The translations under genes were made by a program, and so were the position numbers. From Ktedonobacter robiniae (GTDB lineage Bacteria > Chloroflexota > Ktedonobacteria > Ktedonobacterales > Ktedonobacteraceae), in the NCBI RefSeq assembly GCF_016587375.1, contig NZ_BNJG01000003.1, forward strand, positions 868,001-932,000: a DNA stretch of 64,000 bases, read 5' to 3'. The notes below the pieces were generated by a model. It worked only from the letters and a program-made list of their open reading frames with translations, had not been told where the DNA came from and ran no database searches. Positions 25,844 to 34,689 of the stretch are shown piece after piece (position 1 is the stretch's first letter; every line of letters begins with the position of its first letter).

Positions 25844-25891
25844 GGGGGACATTGGACGGACCGCTATGTCGGCCCAAGTATACGCATGCCC

Positions 25892-25982
25892 TTGACTTTC
25901 ATTACAACGCTGTGCTAATATCCGACTCGTGGACTCAGATATTAGGGCACACTAATATCCAATCCATTGAGTCGGATATTTC
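25892..25982 (+). promoter_or_regulatory. efe promoter with clustered operator half-sites
   Basis: TTGACT at 25892-25897, 18-base spacer, TAATAT at 25916-25921. CTAATATCC half-sites overlap the -10 (25915-25923) and recur at 25952-25960; the inverted form GATATTAG is at 25938-25945 and a degenerate one (GGATATTTC) at 25974-25982. GATATTAG-6-CTAATATC (25938-25959) is a perfect 22-bp dyad, and AATATCCGACTC (25917-25928) pairs with GAGTCGGATATT (25969-25980). The TTAGG...CTAA part resembles DtxR/IdeR boxes; an iron-dependent repressor is inferred from the genes downstream. Confidence 0.65.
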
Positions 25983-26025
25983 TAACGCCGGACTCCTCGG
26001 CAAAAATATTAAAGAGGCTTTCAAA

Positions 26026-27180
26026 ATGATGTTAGTCAAGCAGCGTATGCTTCTCCTTATCCTACTTCTGTGCGGCCTACCGCTGGTATTGCTCGCGGCC
26101 TGTGGCTCGACTAGCGACAGCAATAAGACAGGCAGTAAGAACACGGTTACAATCAACGCCTATGATAACTATTTTGATCCCAAAACCATTAATGTTACAG
26201 CCAATCAGCCCGTTGAAGTAACCTTTGTTAATAAAGGCACTAATGTGCACATTGTCGAGATCAAGGGCCTGATCGCCGAAACCACAATGCAGCCAGGCGA
26301 AAAAAAGTCCTTTACCATTACGCCACAACAGCGCTCTTATAAGCTCTATGATGAACTTTATGTCAGTAAGGGCATGGAAGGCGCCTTCACTGGTACCGAT
26401 AAGGCAACGTCTTCAAACAATGCGCCGTCTGACAATGTGCAGAACACCAAGATTAAGAACGCAGTTGAGACATACCGACAATACGTTATCCAGCAGACAG
26501 ATAGTCTAGTTACAAGTACGCAGCAGTTCAACGATGCCATTAACGCGGGCGATCTCAATAAAGCAAAGGTGCTCTACGCGCCGACACGTGAGTATTATGA
26601 GCGTATCGAACCCATCGCCTCAAGTTTTGGCAATCTCGATCCCGGCATCGATGCCCGCGAGGGTGATGTCTCCGATGAGCAGTGGGCCGGTTTCCATCGT
26701 ATCGAGAAGGCTCTATGGGTCGATGGAAAGACCACAGGCCTTAAAACATATACCGACCAGTTGCTGAAGAACGTCAAAGACTTGCGCCAGAATTTGGATG
26801 GGATTAAACTGGTACCAACCGATATTATTGATGGCGCGGTTTCCCTGCTCAGCGAGGCCTCGCATACCAAAATCACTGGTGAAGAGGATCGCTACTCGCA
26901 TACCGACCTGTATGACCTGGCAGCCAATGTCGAGGGTTCGCAGGTAGCCTTCAACAGCTTCAAAGACTACCTGAGCGAGAAAAATCCTGGCCTGCAACAG
27001 GATATCGCTGGCAAATTCCAGAAAGTGCAGGACGTACTCAAACCATTTCGTACCGATAAGGGGTTCATGGACTACGCCACTCTCAAGGACGGAGATAAGC
27101 GCGCAATTGCCCAGAGCATTGACGATGCGGGCGAATCCCTTTCCAAAGTCGCAGTCACTCTTCCCAAAACAGCCAACTAA
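26026..27180 (+). CDS. efeO: EfeO-type iron-binding lipoprotein (cupredoxin + imelysin)
   Basis: 384 residues from ATG 26026 (AAAGAGG upstream; the earlier open frame is the promoter region). Signal helix with lipobox LAAC (Cys26). Residues 37-125 are a cupredoxin domain (NAYDNYFDPKTINVTANQPV, NVHIVEIKG) and about 140-380 an imelysin/M75 domain with the HxxE metal motif HRIE at 224-227. In EfeUOB systems EfeO binds ferrous/ferric iron and hands it to the EfeU permease. Followed by efeB and efeU, order O-B-U. Confidence 0.93.
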   Translation: MMLVKQRMLLLILLLCGLPLVLLAACGSTSDSNKTGSKNTVTINAYDNYFDPKTINVTANQPVEVTFVNKGTNVHIVEIKGLIAETTMQPGEKKSFTITPQQRSYKLYDELYVSKGMEGAFTGTDKATSSNNAPSDNVQNTKIKNAVETYRQYVIQQTDSLVTSTQQFNDAINAGDLNKAKVLYAPTREYYERIEPIASSFGNLDPGIDAREGDVSDEQWAGFHRIEKALWVDGKTTGLKTYTDQLLKNVKDLRQNLDGIKLVPTDIIDGAVSLLSEASHTKITGEEDRYSHTDLYDLAANVEGSQVAFNSFKDYLSEKNPGLQQDIAGKFQKVQDVLKPFRTDKGFMDYATLKDGDKRAIAQSIDDAGESLSKVAVTLPKTAN

Positions 27181-27335
27181 GATCTTATTCCGAAACCCAA
27201 CGCCACTCGCGTGTCTAGCGCTTCGCGCTCAGGGTTTTCGGAGAAGTCGTAAGATCTTATTCCGAAACCCAACGTCACTCGCGTGCCTAGCGCTTCCCCC
27301 ATTCGGGGACAGGCGCGCTCAGAGTTTCGGAGAGA
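27181..27335 (+). repeat. Tandem duplication in the efeO-efeB spacer
   Basis: A unit beginning GATCTTATTCCGAAACCCAA occurs at 27181 and again at 27253, 72 bases apart; the first 40 bases differ at two positions. Each unit has an inverted repeat (CCGAAACCC with GGGTTTTCGG) and so can fold into a hairpin. Possible processing or attenuation signal between the two genes. Confidence 0.75.
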
Positions 27336-27370
27336 AGTAAGCGAGAAGTAAAGAGAGATGGTAGAAGTAC

Positions 27371-28636
27371 ATGAGTGAGAAGACTGGCCAAAAATTTAAT
27401 CGGCGCAATATGCTGATCTCCGCCAGCGCGGCTGGAGCAGGCCTGGTCCTGGGTGGAGGAGGCGGCTATGCGCTAGCTCACACGCAAGGACAGCAAGCAA
27501 TGCAACAGAAGAGTAACAACGACATCATCTCCTTTTATGGAGAGAAACAGGCAGGAATCACAACACCTCAACAGGATCATCTCCACTTCGCCGCCTTTAA
27601 CCTGACGGCCCAGGATCGCAACGAGGTCGCCAGTCTCCTGCGCATCTGGACGGTGGCAGCGGCGGCTATGACCTCGGGCAAGCCTATTGGCGAGGGCACA
27701 TTTCCAGATCATGCTCCCCCTCCCGATACTGGTGAGGCCCTGGACCTGCCCGCTGCCAACCTGACCATCACCTTTGGCTTTGGCCCAACCCTCTTCACCA
27801 AAGATGGGAAAGATCGCTATGGACTGGCTGCACGCAGACCAGAGGCCCTGGTGGACCTTCCCCCGATGGCTGGAGACGCCCTTGACCCCAACCGCTCGGA
27901 CGGCGATCTCTGTGTACAGGCCTGCTCAGATAATCCCCTGGTCGCCTTCCATGCCGTGCGCAACCTGGCCCGCCAGGCTCGCGGACTCGCAACCATCCGC
28001 TGGTCGCAGCTAGGCTTTAACCGCACAGCCAGTACCAGCACTCAACAGGAAACGCCACGCAACTTGATGGGCTTCAAGGATGGCACTAATAACCTGAAGG
28101 TTGAAGATCCCGCACTTATGGATCAACATGTCTGGACTGGCAACGAGGACGCGTCCTGGATGCGTGGCGGCTCCTACCTGGTCGCGCGCCGCATTCGTAT
28201 GCACCTGGAGTCATGGGACCGCGACTTTCTGGCCGACCAGGAGAAGGTCTTCGGCCGGAGGAAGGTCTCGGGGGCGCCCCTGACCGGCAAACAGGAGTTT
28301 GATGCCGTCGATTTGACCGCCAAGCACCCGGATGGGACCTCCATCATCGCTACCAATGCACATATTCGTCTGGCGCGAGAGGATGACAACATCCGCATCC
28401 TGCGCCGTGGCTACTCATTCACGGATGGCATGGATAAAGTGACGGGCGAATTGGACGCCGGCCTCTTCTTCATCGCCTTCCAGCGCGACCCGCGCAAGCA
28501 ATTTATCCCCTTGCAACAGAAGCTAGGCCAGCGGGACCTGCTCAACGAATACATCACCCATAATGGGAGTGCGATTTTTGCCTGCCCTCCAGGGACACGA
28601 CCGGGAGGCTTCATAGGAGAGACGCTCTTTGCTTAA
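27371..28636 (+). CDS. efeB: EfeB-type DyP haem peroxidase, Tat-exported
   Basis: 421 residues. Starts with a twin-arginine signal (NRRNMLISASAAGAGLVLGG). DyP fold with the hallmark GFKDG at 234-238 (Asp is the catalytic residue) and His331 in NAHIRL as proximal haem ligand. In EfeUOB, EfeB oxidises ferrous iron with peroxide or helps take iron from haem outside the membrane. Located between efeO and efeU. Confidence 0.95.
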   Translation: MSEKTGQKFNRRNMLISASAAGAGLVLGGGGGYALAHTQGQQAMQQKSNNDIISFYGEKQAGITTPQQDHLHFAAFNLTAQDRNEVASLLRIWTVAAAAMTSGKPIGEGTFPDHAPPPDTGEALDLPAANLTITFGFGPTLFTKDGKDRYGLAARRPEALVDLPPMAGDALDPNRSDGDLCVQACSDNPLVAFHAVRNLARQARGLATIRWSQLGFNRTASTSTQQETPRNLMGFKDGTNNLKVEDPALMDQHVWTGNEDASWMRGGSYLVARRIRMHLESWDRDFLADQEKVFGRRKVSGAPLTGKQEFDAVDLTAKHPDGTSIIATNAHIRLAREDDNIRILRRGYSFTDGMDKVTGELDAGLFFIAFQRDPRKQFIPLQQKLGQRDLLNEYITHNGSAIFACPPGTRPGGFIGETLFA

Positions 28637-28664
28637 GACCCTGGAGAAGGAGTAATCCATAGTA

Positions 28665-29528
28665 ATGCTCGCTAATTTCTTACCAACGTTTGTCCTGTTC
28701 CTGCGTGAGGGGCTGGAGGCCAGCATGATCGTGAGTATCCTGCTCACCTCGCTGCGCCAGCTCAAAATAATGCGTTATAATACCTCAGTCTGGCTTGGCG
28801 TGGGCCTGGCCCTGCTCGGCTCGTTTGCGGTCGCGGCCCTACTCAAGACCGTCAGTAGCCTCTTCAGCCCTGACTTCCTCAGCATCTTCAAAACCGTTAC
28901 CTATTTCATTGCCGTCGTCATTATTACATGGATGACGTTCTGGGTCCAGCACCATAGCCGCACCCTCAAGCAAGAATTAACCGCCCAGGCCAGCGCGGCA
29001 AGCTCCGGCTTCGCCCTGGGCTTGCTCGCCTTTAGCACCGTGGGGCGCGAGGGCATCGAAACAGCGATCTTTACCCTGGCCTTCGCCTTCCAGTCCGATA
29101 CACAGATCCTCCTTGGAGCCTTATTGGGAGTCCTGGTCGCCATCGCCCTGGGTGTACTCATCTATCGCTTTGGCTACCGCCTGAACTACCGCATCTTCTT
29201 CCGCGTCATGGGTATCCTCCTGCTAGTCATGGCGGCTGGCTTGTTTAGCAACTTTATTCAAGGTGCCCAGGACGCCGGATGGATTACCTTCGGAACCACC
29301 CAGGTCTGGGATACCAGCAGCATCGATTGGCTCAGCGAGAATAAAAGCATTATTGGTAGCTTGTTGCACATCTTCACAGGCTATACCGAGAACACAAGCA
29401 TCCTACAAATTGTAGGCTTTGTTGTCTACCTGGCTATCGCGGGCAGCTTCTTCTGGCGCATGACCCGCAACCAGAAACGCAGCCTCCCCAGTGCCACACC
29501 AGAACAGACTGCAACGCTCAAAGGATAA
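28665..29528 (+). CDS. efeU: EfeU/FTR1-type iron permease
   Basis: 287 residues, seven membrane helices. The two REGxE iron motifs are intact: REGLE at 14-18 and REGIE at 128-132. It carries iron across the membrane and completes the efeOBU operon (28-base gap to efeB; GGAG upstream of ATG). Function as ferric or ferrous uptake follows from the family and neighbours. Confidence 0.95.
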   Translation: MLANFLPTFVLFLREGLEASMIVSILLTSLRQLKIMRYNTSVWLGVGLALLGSFAVAALLKTVSSLFSPDFLSIFKTVTYFIAVVIITWMTFWVQHHSRTLKQELTAQASAASSGFALGLLAFSTVGREGIETAIFTLAFAFQSDTQILLGALLGVLVAIALGVLIYRFGYRLNYRIFFRVMGILLLVMAAGLFSNFIQGAQDAGWITFGTTQVWDTSSIDWLSENKSIIGSLLHIFTGYTENTSILQIVGFVVYLAIAGSFFWRMTRNQKRSLPSATPEQTATLKG

Positions 29529-29598
29529 AATGCAATAGACAACAGAAGGGTTATGCCAGGCGGCGCCTGGCATGACCCTTCTGTTGTCTATTGCATTT
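29528..29598. terminator. Bidirectional terminator-like hairpin, 34-bp arms
   Basis: About 29528-29561 pairs with 29565-29598 (one G-T mismatch, 3-base loop, centre CCAGGC-GGC-GCCTGG). It starts at the efeU stop and its far arm contains the stop of the convergent SDR gene, so both genes end inside one palindrome. Confidence 0.75.
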
Positions 29599-30349
29599 AG
29601 CGTCCAAAGAGCCAGCCACCATTCACATTTAATACCTCGCCGGTGACAAACGAGGCCTCGGGCGAGGCCAGGTAGTGGACTGCGGCGACCACGTCGTCGA
29701 CATGACCGCCTCGCCCTGCTGGCGTCTCCTTGATGATGCCATTGATTTTCTCATCGGTCCAGGCGCCAGTAAAGCCAGTATCAGCGATATAGCCGGGGGC
29801 TACGGCGTTGACTGTGATTGATTGCGAACTCAATTCGCGTGCAAAGCCATAGGTCAGGCCGTGCAAACCCGCCTTGGACGCGGCATAGGCGGTTGAACCA
29901 GCCCGACTTCCACCGGTGAAGGCGGCAATGGAGCTAATATAAATAATACGCCCACCGGGTCGCGCCAGATAAGGACCAACGGCAACGGTCATCAGAAAGC
30001 TGCCCTTCAGGTTCGCGTCAATGACCGCGTCCCACTCACGCTCGGCCTCGTCAAGCGGCATATCGGTCGTGGCGCCACGCACAAAGCCGGCCGCATTGAT
30101 TAGTACATCCACCTGGCCCCATTGCTCCACAATGTTCGATACAGTAGACTGCACCTGCTCGCGCTGGCTTACATCCGCCTGGTACCAGGAGACCTGGGAG
30201 CCAAGCTCCTCAGCCGTGGCGCGCAAGGTGTCGCGGTCACGCCCAATGATCGCGACCTGCTCCCCCTCCCGGGCAAAGCGTCCCGCCATCGCACGCCCCA
30301 TGCCGCTATTCCCACCAGTAATAATAATTCTACGTCCCTGCTTATTCAT
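29597..30349 (-). CDS. Short-chain dehydrogenase/reductase (FabG-like)
   Basis: 250 residues with GGGGAGG before the ATG. Rossmann motif TGGNSGMG, NAAG in LINAAGF, catalytic Ser in IIYISSIAAFTG, YAASK (Tyr/Lys) and the C-terminal ending FVTGEVLNVNGGW. Classical SDR that reduces a keto group or oxidises an alcohol with NAD(P). Substrate unknown. Divergent from a LysR gene, which probably regulates it. Confidence 0.92.
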   Translation of the reverse strand: MNKQGRRIIITGGNSGMGRAMAGRFAREGEQVAIIGRDRDTLRATAEELGSQVSWYQADVSQREQVQSTVSNIVEQWGQVDVLINAAGFVRGATTDMPLDEAEREWDAVIDANLKGSFLMTVAVGPYLARPGGRIIYISSIAAFTGGSRAGSTAYAASKAGLHGLTYGFARELSSQSITVNAVAPGYIADTGFTGAWTDEKINGIIKETPAGRGGHVDDVVAAVHYLASPEASFVTGEVLNVNGGWLFGR

Positions 30350-30402
30350 AGATTTCCTCCCCGAATAAATGATATAATTATCGTTTTTTATGCTCAGCGT
30401 CT

Positions 30403-30474
30403 ACGACGTGGCTCGCCGGGTTAGAGGATGTGGCCGTTCCCAGCCACATCCTCTAACCCGGCGAGCCACGTCGT
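30403..30474. repeat. Perfect 32-bp-arm hairpin between divergent genes
   Basis: 30403-30434 pairs perfectly with 30443-30474 around an 8-base loop (CGTTCCCA). It lies about 54 bases upstream of the SDR start and 113 bases upstream of the LysR start. A LysR -10 candidate (TATACT) is at 30557-30562 and an AT-rich SDR promoter region at about 30365-30385, so the hairpin is between, not downstream of, the promoters. Confidence 0.85.
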
Positions 30475-30586
30475 GGCGAGAAGTCCTGAATAGACACAAA
30501 ACCGATAGGCTTAGCATAAGAGAAAACATCTTATCTGTCCAATATATAAATTGTGTTATACTTATATGTAGGGGATATAAATAGAT

Positions 30587-31495
30587 ATGGAGCTACGACA
30601 CTTACGCTACTTTATCATGGTCGCGGAAGAGCTACACTTCAGCCGCGCGGCTGAGATCCTGCACATGGCGCAGCCGCCACTCAGCCAGCAGATCCAGAAC
30701 CTGGAGATCGAGCTGGGTATACCGCTCTTGATCCGCACCAAGCGCAGCGTACAACTGACCCCCGCGGGCAAGGCTTTTCTTGTGGAGGCCAAGAAAGTCA
30801 TCGCCCAGACCGAGCGCGCCATTGAGACCGCGCACCAGGCCCATAATGGCCTCCTGGGACAACTGGATATTGGCTTTGTAGGCACAGCCATGGCCGAGAT
30901 CCTCCCTACCATCTTAAAGGCCTTCCGCGAACGCTACCCCCTGATCACAACAAAGTTGCAGAACCTGGTCACCACCGACCAGGTGCAGGCGCTACGCGAA
31001 GGCCTGATCGAGGTAGGCTTCATCCATCCGCCAATTCTCGACACCACCCTCAAGCTAGAGGTTATTGGCCGCGAGCAACTGGTTGCCGTCCTGCCCGCCG
31101 ATCACGCCCTCGCAAGCCAGGAAAGCATCGATCTTGCCCAACTCAGAGATGAACTGTTTGTGCTATATCCCCGCGCCTGGAACATTGGCCTCTTCGACCA
31201 GATCAGCAGCCTCTGCCAGCAGGCAGGCTTCTCGATGCGCCTGGGCCAGGAGGCCCTGGGCTGGGAATCAATCATCAGCCTGGTGGCGGCGGGCTTTGGC
31301 GTCTCTATCGTGCCTGCCTCATCCCGCCTGCTGCGCAGTCTGGATGTCGCCTACCACCCCCTCCAGGGAGCCACCCCAACCTTCGACCTTGCCCTGGCCT
31401 GGCTCCCAGACAATACCTCGCCCCTGCTACACAACTTCCTCCAGGCCGCCCGCGAAACCGCACAAGCACGACAACACATGTTGCCTTCGCCCTAA
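30587..31495 (+). CDS. LysR-family transcriptional regulator
   Basis: 302 residues. N-terminal winged helix MELRHLRYFIMVAEELHFSRAAEILHMAQPPLSQQIQNLE and a periplasmic-binding-like effector domain (LDIGFVGTAMAEILPTILKAF, GWESIISLVAAGFGVSIVPA) close to the BenM/CatM subgroup. Divergent from the SDR gene, the usual arrangement of a LysR regulator and its target. Effector unknown. Confidence 0.93.
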   Translation: MELRHLRYFIMVAEELHFSRAAEILHMAQPPLSQQIQNLEIELGIPLLIRTKRSVQLTPAGKAFLVEAKKVIAQTERAIETAHQAHNGLLGQLDIGFVGTAMAEILPTILKAFRERYPLITTKLQNLVTTDQVQALREGLIEVGFIHPPILDTTLKLEVIGREQLVAVLPADHALASQESIDLAQLRDELFVLYPRAWNIGLFDQISSLCQQAGFSMRLGQEALGWESIISLVAAGFGVSIVPASSRLLRSLDVAYHPLQGATPTFDLALAWLPDNTSPLLHNFLQAARETAQARQHMLPSP

Positions 31496-31583
31496 CTCGG
31501 GAGCCCGCTACTTGCGTACACGGCTACTGTTGGGAAAGTGCGCCGTTTACAAGCACTATCCGATCTGTGATGAAGCAACTTTT

Positions 31584-32603
31584 TTAATAATGCAAACGAC
31601 TCCGCATGTGCAGGCGTTTGCGGAATATCCAGTAGCCCAGGGCCTGGTAGGCGATGATAATGGGCAGGAAGATTAAAGCAACCCAGGTGAGTAGGACCAG
31701 ACTGGAAGGGGCTGCCGCCGCACGCTCAATCGTCAGGCTCCAGGTGGGCTGAAGGCTTGAGAGCAGGAGGTGTGGAAAGAGACTCCTTGCCAGCGCGAGC
31801 ACACCACAAAGCATAGAGAGGCTCGTCGATATGAGCGCCCACCACCAGCGCTGGCGCTGGATCAACTGGCCCGCAATGAAGAGCAGCAGAGGCACAAGCA
31901 CGCTTAAGGGCGCGATCCAGGGCACGGCCAGCAGGCGCAGCATGGCCTGAGAGACGAAAGCACCGCTAATAGCCAGCAACACAACCATGAATAGCGCCGG
32001 AATCCAGATCCTCCGCGCCGCCCTCTCAACATGCATAGTAATAGTCGCATCCACGCGCAGGCGGAGGAAGAGCGCGCCCTGGAGCGCAAAGAGGACAATA
32101 AAAGTGAGGCCCCATAACAAGGTCAGGGGCGTCAATAACTGCCAGGGGGTGCCCACGAAGCGCAGTTGGGCATCCAGGGGGAGTCCCTGCACAAACGCGG
32201 CCGCGATCACACCCCAGACCAGTCCAGGCACGATACTGCCGCCGCAGATGACCAGGTCCCAGAAGCCACGCCAGCGCTTGCTAGCCCGATGACTGCGAAA
32301 CTCCAGCGCCGCCCCGCGCAGGATCAGGGAGAAGATCAGCAGCAGCACAAAGCCATACAGGCTACTCAGGAAGGTACCATACCACCTGGGGAAAGCCGCG
32401 AACATAGCGCCAAAAGCGGCCACCAGCCAGGTCTCATTCCCCAGCCAGAAGGGACCCATCGCGTTCAAAAGCACTCTGCGCTCGCGGTCGTCCTTGCTCA
32501 GGAAAGGCAGGAGGATACCGATGCCGTAATCGTAGCCTTCCAGGATAAAGTATCCAGCCAGTAGCAGACCAACCAGACCATACCAGAGTATCTGAAGATT
32601 CAT
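31584..32603 (-). CDS. cydB: Cytochrome bd-type oxidase subunit II (locus 2)
   Basis: 339 residues, eight to nine helices, with the CydB start YFILEGYDYGIGILLPFLS and GPFWLGNETWLVAAFGAMFAAFP. Compared with locus 1, the acidic residue of WDANE is replaced (WLGNE keeps only Glu). The last residues YQALGYWIFRKRL mirror locus 1. Transcribed after cydA2 and PadR on the minus strand; AGAGG precedes the ATG. No second cydDC. Confidence 0.93.
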   Translation of the reverse strand: MNLQILWYGLVGLLLAGYFILEGYDYGIGILLPFLSKDDRERRVLLNAMGPFWLGNETWLVAAFGAMFAAFPRWYGTFLSSLYGFVLLLIFSLILRGAALEFRSHRASKRWRGFWDLVICGGSIVPGLVWGVIAAAFVQGLPLDAQLRFVGTPWQLLTPLTLLWGLTFIVLFALQGALFLRLRVDATITMHVERAARRIWIPALFMVVLLAISGAFVSQAMLRLLAVPWIAPLSVLVPLLLFIAGQLIQRQRWWWALISTSLSMLCGVLALARSLFPHLLLSSLQPTWSLTIERAAAAPSSLVLLTWVALIFLPIIIAYQALGYWIFRKRLHMRSRLHY

Positions 32604-32632
32604 AAAAGCCTAACCTCTTTCAGCAACGGGCG

Positions 32633-33904
32633 CTATTGAAGCGCAAAGACATTCTCCGTTTCCTCATTCGAGGATTCTTGTTCTTTCGTGTCGGGAGAGC
32701 CAGGTAGACCCAGGCGGCCATACTTACAGAGCAGGTAGACATCAATCACCGCCAGGGTCGCGTAGACCAGGGTAAAGGCCAGCAGCGAGGTGAAGACCAT
32801 CGATGCATTAAGTGAGGGTGAGAGTGCGTCGCTCGTCTTCAATAAACCTTGCACGACCCAGGGTTGACGCCCCATTTCTCGCGTTAGCCAGCCGCTAATA
32901 TTAGCCAGGTAGGGGAAGGCGATCAAGGGCAGGAGGAGACGCAGGAACCAGCGCTGGCGCACAATCGCATCCTTCCAGAGAAGCAACAGGCCGATAAGGG
33001 AGGCTATCAACAATAACGCGGCCAGAATGACCATGAGATGAAAAGTGTTTACAATCACCGGCATCAAGGGGATATAGTTGCCCGGACCATACAACTTGAC
33101 GAATTGCGCCTGTAAGGCAGCAGCATCTTCCACCTTCCCAAACATCGCCGCCTCTTTCATAGGCTGAACTTTACCAACATTTTGAATCTGTGCTCCACCT
33201 ACCAGGATCACAGCCAGGCTGCTCAGGAAGGCGATAATCATGCTCAAGCGCAATGAGTTACGGAAGACGGTACGTTCTGTCGTCCGCCTAAGTAGGTTAA
33301 AAGCACTGACGCCGCTGACGAAGAAGGCGCCAGTCAGCAGACTACCCGCCGTCACATGCTCCAGGGCGATCAAGAAGTTAGGATTCGTGACCAGAGCCGA
33401 GATGTTGGTCAGGACCAGTTGCCCATTGTGGATCTCGTAGCCTACAGGCTGCTGCATAAAGCCGTTGGCGATCAGGATAAAGACCGCCGAGAGGTAGACA
33501 CCAAGCGCCACGATCCAGATGAAGGCAAGATGCACCTTCTTCGGTACGATATCCCAGCTCGCGAGCCAGAAACCAAAGAAGGTGGCATCCAGAAAGAAGG
33601 CCAGCAGCGTTTCAATCGCCAGCGGCGCACCGAAGACGTTTCCCACATAGCTGGAGAAAGCGGACCAGCTCAAACCAAACTGGAACTCCTGGACCAGGCC
33701 AGTCAGGAATCCCATAGCGTAGTTGATGATATACAACTGGCCCCAGAAGCGGGCCATGCGCCTGTAGGTCTCATCTCCACGCATGACATAGAACGTCTCC
33801 ATCAGCGCCACCATAAAGACGAGGCCCAGCGTTAACGGCACAAAAAGAAAATGAGATACAAGCGTCAGGCCCGATTGCCAGCGCGCCAGCATCAAGGTAT
33901 CCAT
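32633..33904 (-). CDS. cydA: Cytochrome bd-type oxidase subunit I, short-Q-loop variant (locus 2)
   Basis: 423 residues, 42 shorter than CydA of locus 1. Kept: His18 (VSHFLFVPLTLG), the EFQFGLSWSAF segment, His in ALEHVTAGSLLTGAFF, and GRQPW. Changed: about 40 residues of the periplasmic Q-loop are missing (GGAQIQNVGKVQPMKEAAM runs almost directly into LYGPGNYIP), and the haem b558 region FRVMVG of locus 1 reads FHLMVI, so the conserved Arg before the Met ligand is His. It resembles cyanide-insensitive/bd-like oxidases. Quinol affinity or type may differ. Organised as PadR-cydA2-cydB2. Confidence 0.92.
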   Translation of the reverse strand: MDTLMLARWQSGLTLVSHFLFVPLTLGLVFMVALMETFYVMRGDETYRRMARFWGQLYIINYAMGFLTGLVQEFQFGLSWSAFSSYVGNVFGAPLAIETLLAFFLDATFFGFWLASWDIVPKKVHLAFIWIVALGVYLSAVFILIANGFMQQPVGYEIHNGQLVLTNISALVTNPNFLIALEHVTAGSLLTGAFFVSGVSAFNLLRRTTERTVFRNSLRLSMIIAFLSSLAVILVGGAQIQNVGKVQPMKEAAMFGKVEDAAALQAQFVKLYGPGNYIPLMPVIVNTFHLMVILAALLLIASLIGLLLLWKDAIVRQRWFLRLLLPLIAFPYLANISGWLTREMGRQPWVVQGLLKTSDALSPSLNASMVFTSLLAFTLVYATLAVIDVYLLCKYGRLGLPGSPDTKEQESSNEETENVFALQ

Positions 33905-33930
33905 CCTTCAACTCCTTTAGTATGAAGCAG

Positions 33931-34001
33931 GCCCGACGCTACTAAAGTACGCCTCTACATATAACGAGCATATGTAGACGCGTATTTTAGTAGCGTCGGG
34001 C
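33931..34001. repeat. Hairpin built from two inverted R1 repeats
   Basis: GCCCGACGCTACTAAAGTAC... (33931-33962) pairs with 33970-34001, two mismatches, 7-base loop. Each arm is a copy of dispersed repeat R1 (compare 25807-25843). The right arm reaches the stop of the PadR gene; the hairpin separates padR from cydA2. Confidence 0.75.
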
Positions 34002-34663
34002 TACTCAACTCTCTCTATCTCGGCTATCGCCCGCTCAAACCAGGCGATCTCAGCGTTTAACATGTGCAGATTGTAGTCGACGAGCTGTAGAACAAAGGTA
34101 CGCTCATCCTCGTTTAGCTGAGGATTTAGTTTTACACGCGACTGCCCTTTGCGATAGTGATCACGAAACGTCTCCAGGTAGGTGCGATAGCGCTCAAGCA
34201 CGCTTAGACGCTCTTGAGGCGTCAGCAGGTTAAACTTTGATAGCTGAACGGCAAACAACTCAGGGTGGTAGGCATACCCCTGTGGCTGGTGCATCAGCTC
34301 AAAGAAGCGCTCGCGGCCCGTGTCAGTAATCGCGTAGGCGCGGCGAGGCTGTCCCCGTTCCCGGCGCTCTTCCTGGGCAAACTCACTCTGCTGCTCCACA
34401 AAGACGGTAATCAACCCCTCCTGCTCCAGGCGTTTGATGAGCGGGTACAGCGTTCCCCAGCTTAACTGGCGCTGCGGCCCCAGAATGCGATTGATAATCT
34501 CGTTCAGCTTATATCCATGGTGGGGACCTTGCATCAACTCACCCAGGACAAACAGCTCATACGCCGGATTTGACCGGCGCGCTTCAGAGGTGCCACCCTT
34601 CTTGCCAGCGTGAGTAACCTCCTGCTCTCCTAACTGCTCTGTCTGATCGTTCTCGTGCGACAT
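34001..34663 (-). CDS. PadR-family transcriptional regulator
   Basis: 220 residues. Winged helix YELFVLGELMQGPHHGYKLNEIINRILGPQRQLSWGTLYPLIKRLEQEGLI with the conserved wing RRAYAITDTGRERFFELM, then a C-terminal helical dimer domain (Vir_act_alpha_C-like, LSVLERYRTYLETFRDHY). First gene of the operon with cydA2B2, so likely controls the second oxidase and itself. A palindrome covers its own -10 box. Confidence 0.93.
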   Translation of the reverse strand: MSHENDQTEQLGEQEVTHAGKKGGTSEARRSNPAYELFVLGELMQGPHHGYKLNEIINRILGPQRQLSWGTLYPLIKRLEQEGLITVFVEQQSEFAQEERRERGQPRRAYAITDTGRERFFELMHQPQGYAYHPELFAVQLSKFNLLTPQERLSVLERYRTYLETFRDHYRKGQSRVKLNPQLNEDERTFVLQLVDYNLHMLNAEIAWFERAIAEIERVE

Positions 34664-34689
34664 CGCTACTCCCCCTCTTTTTATTACGG

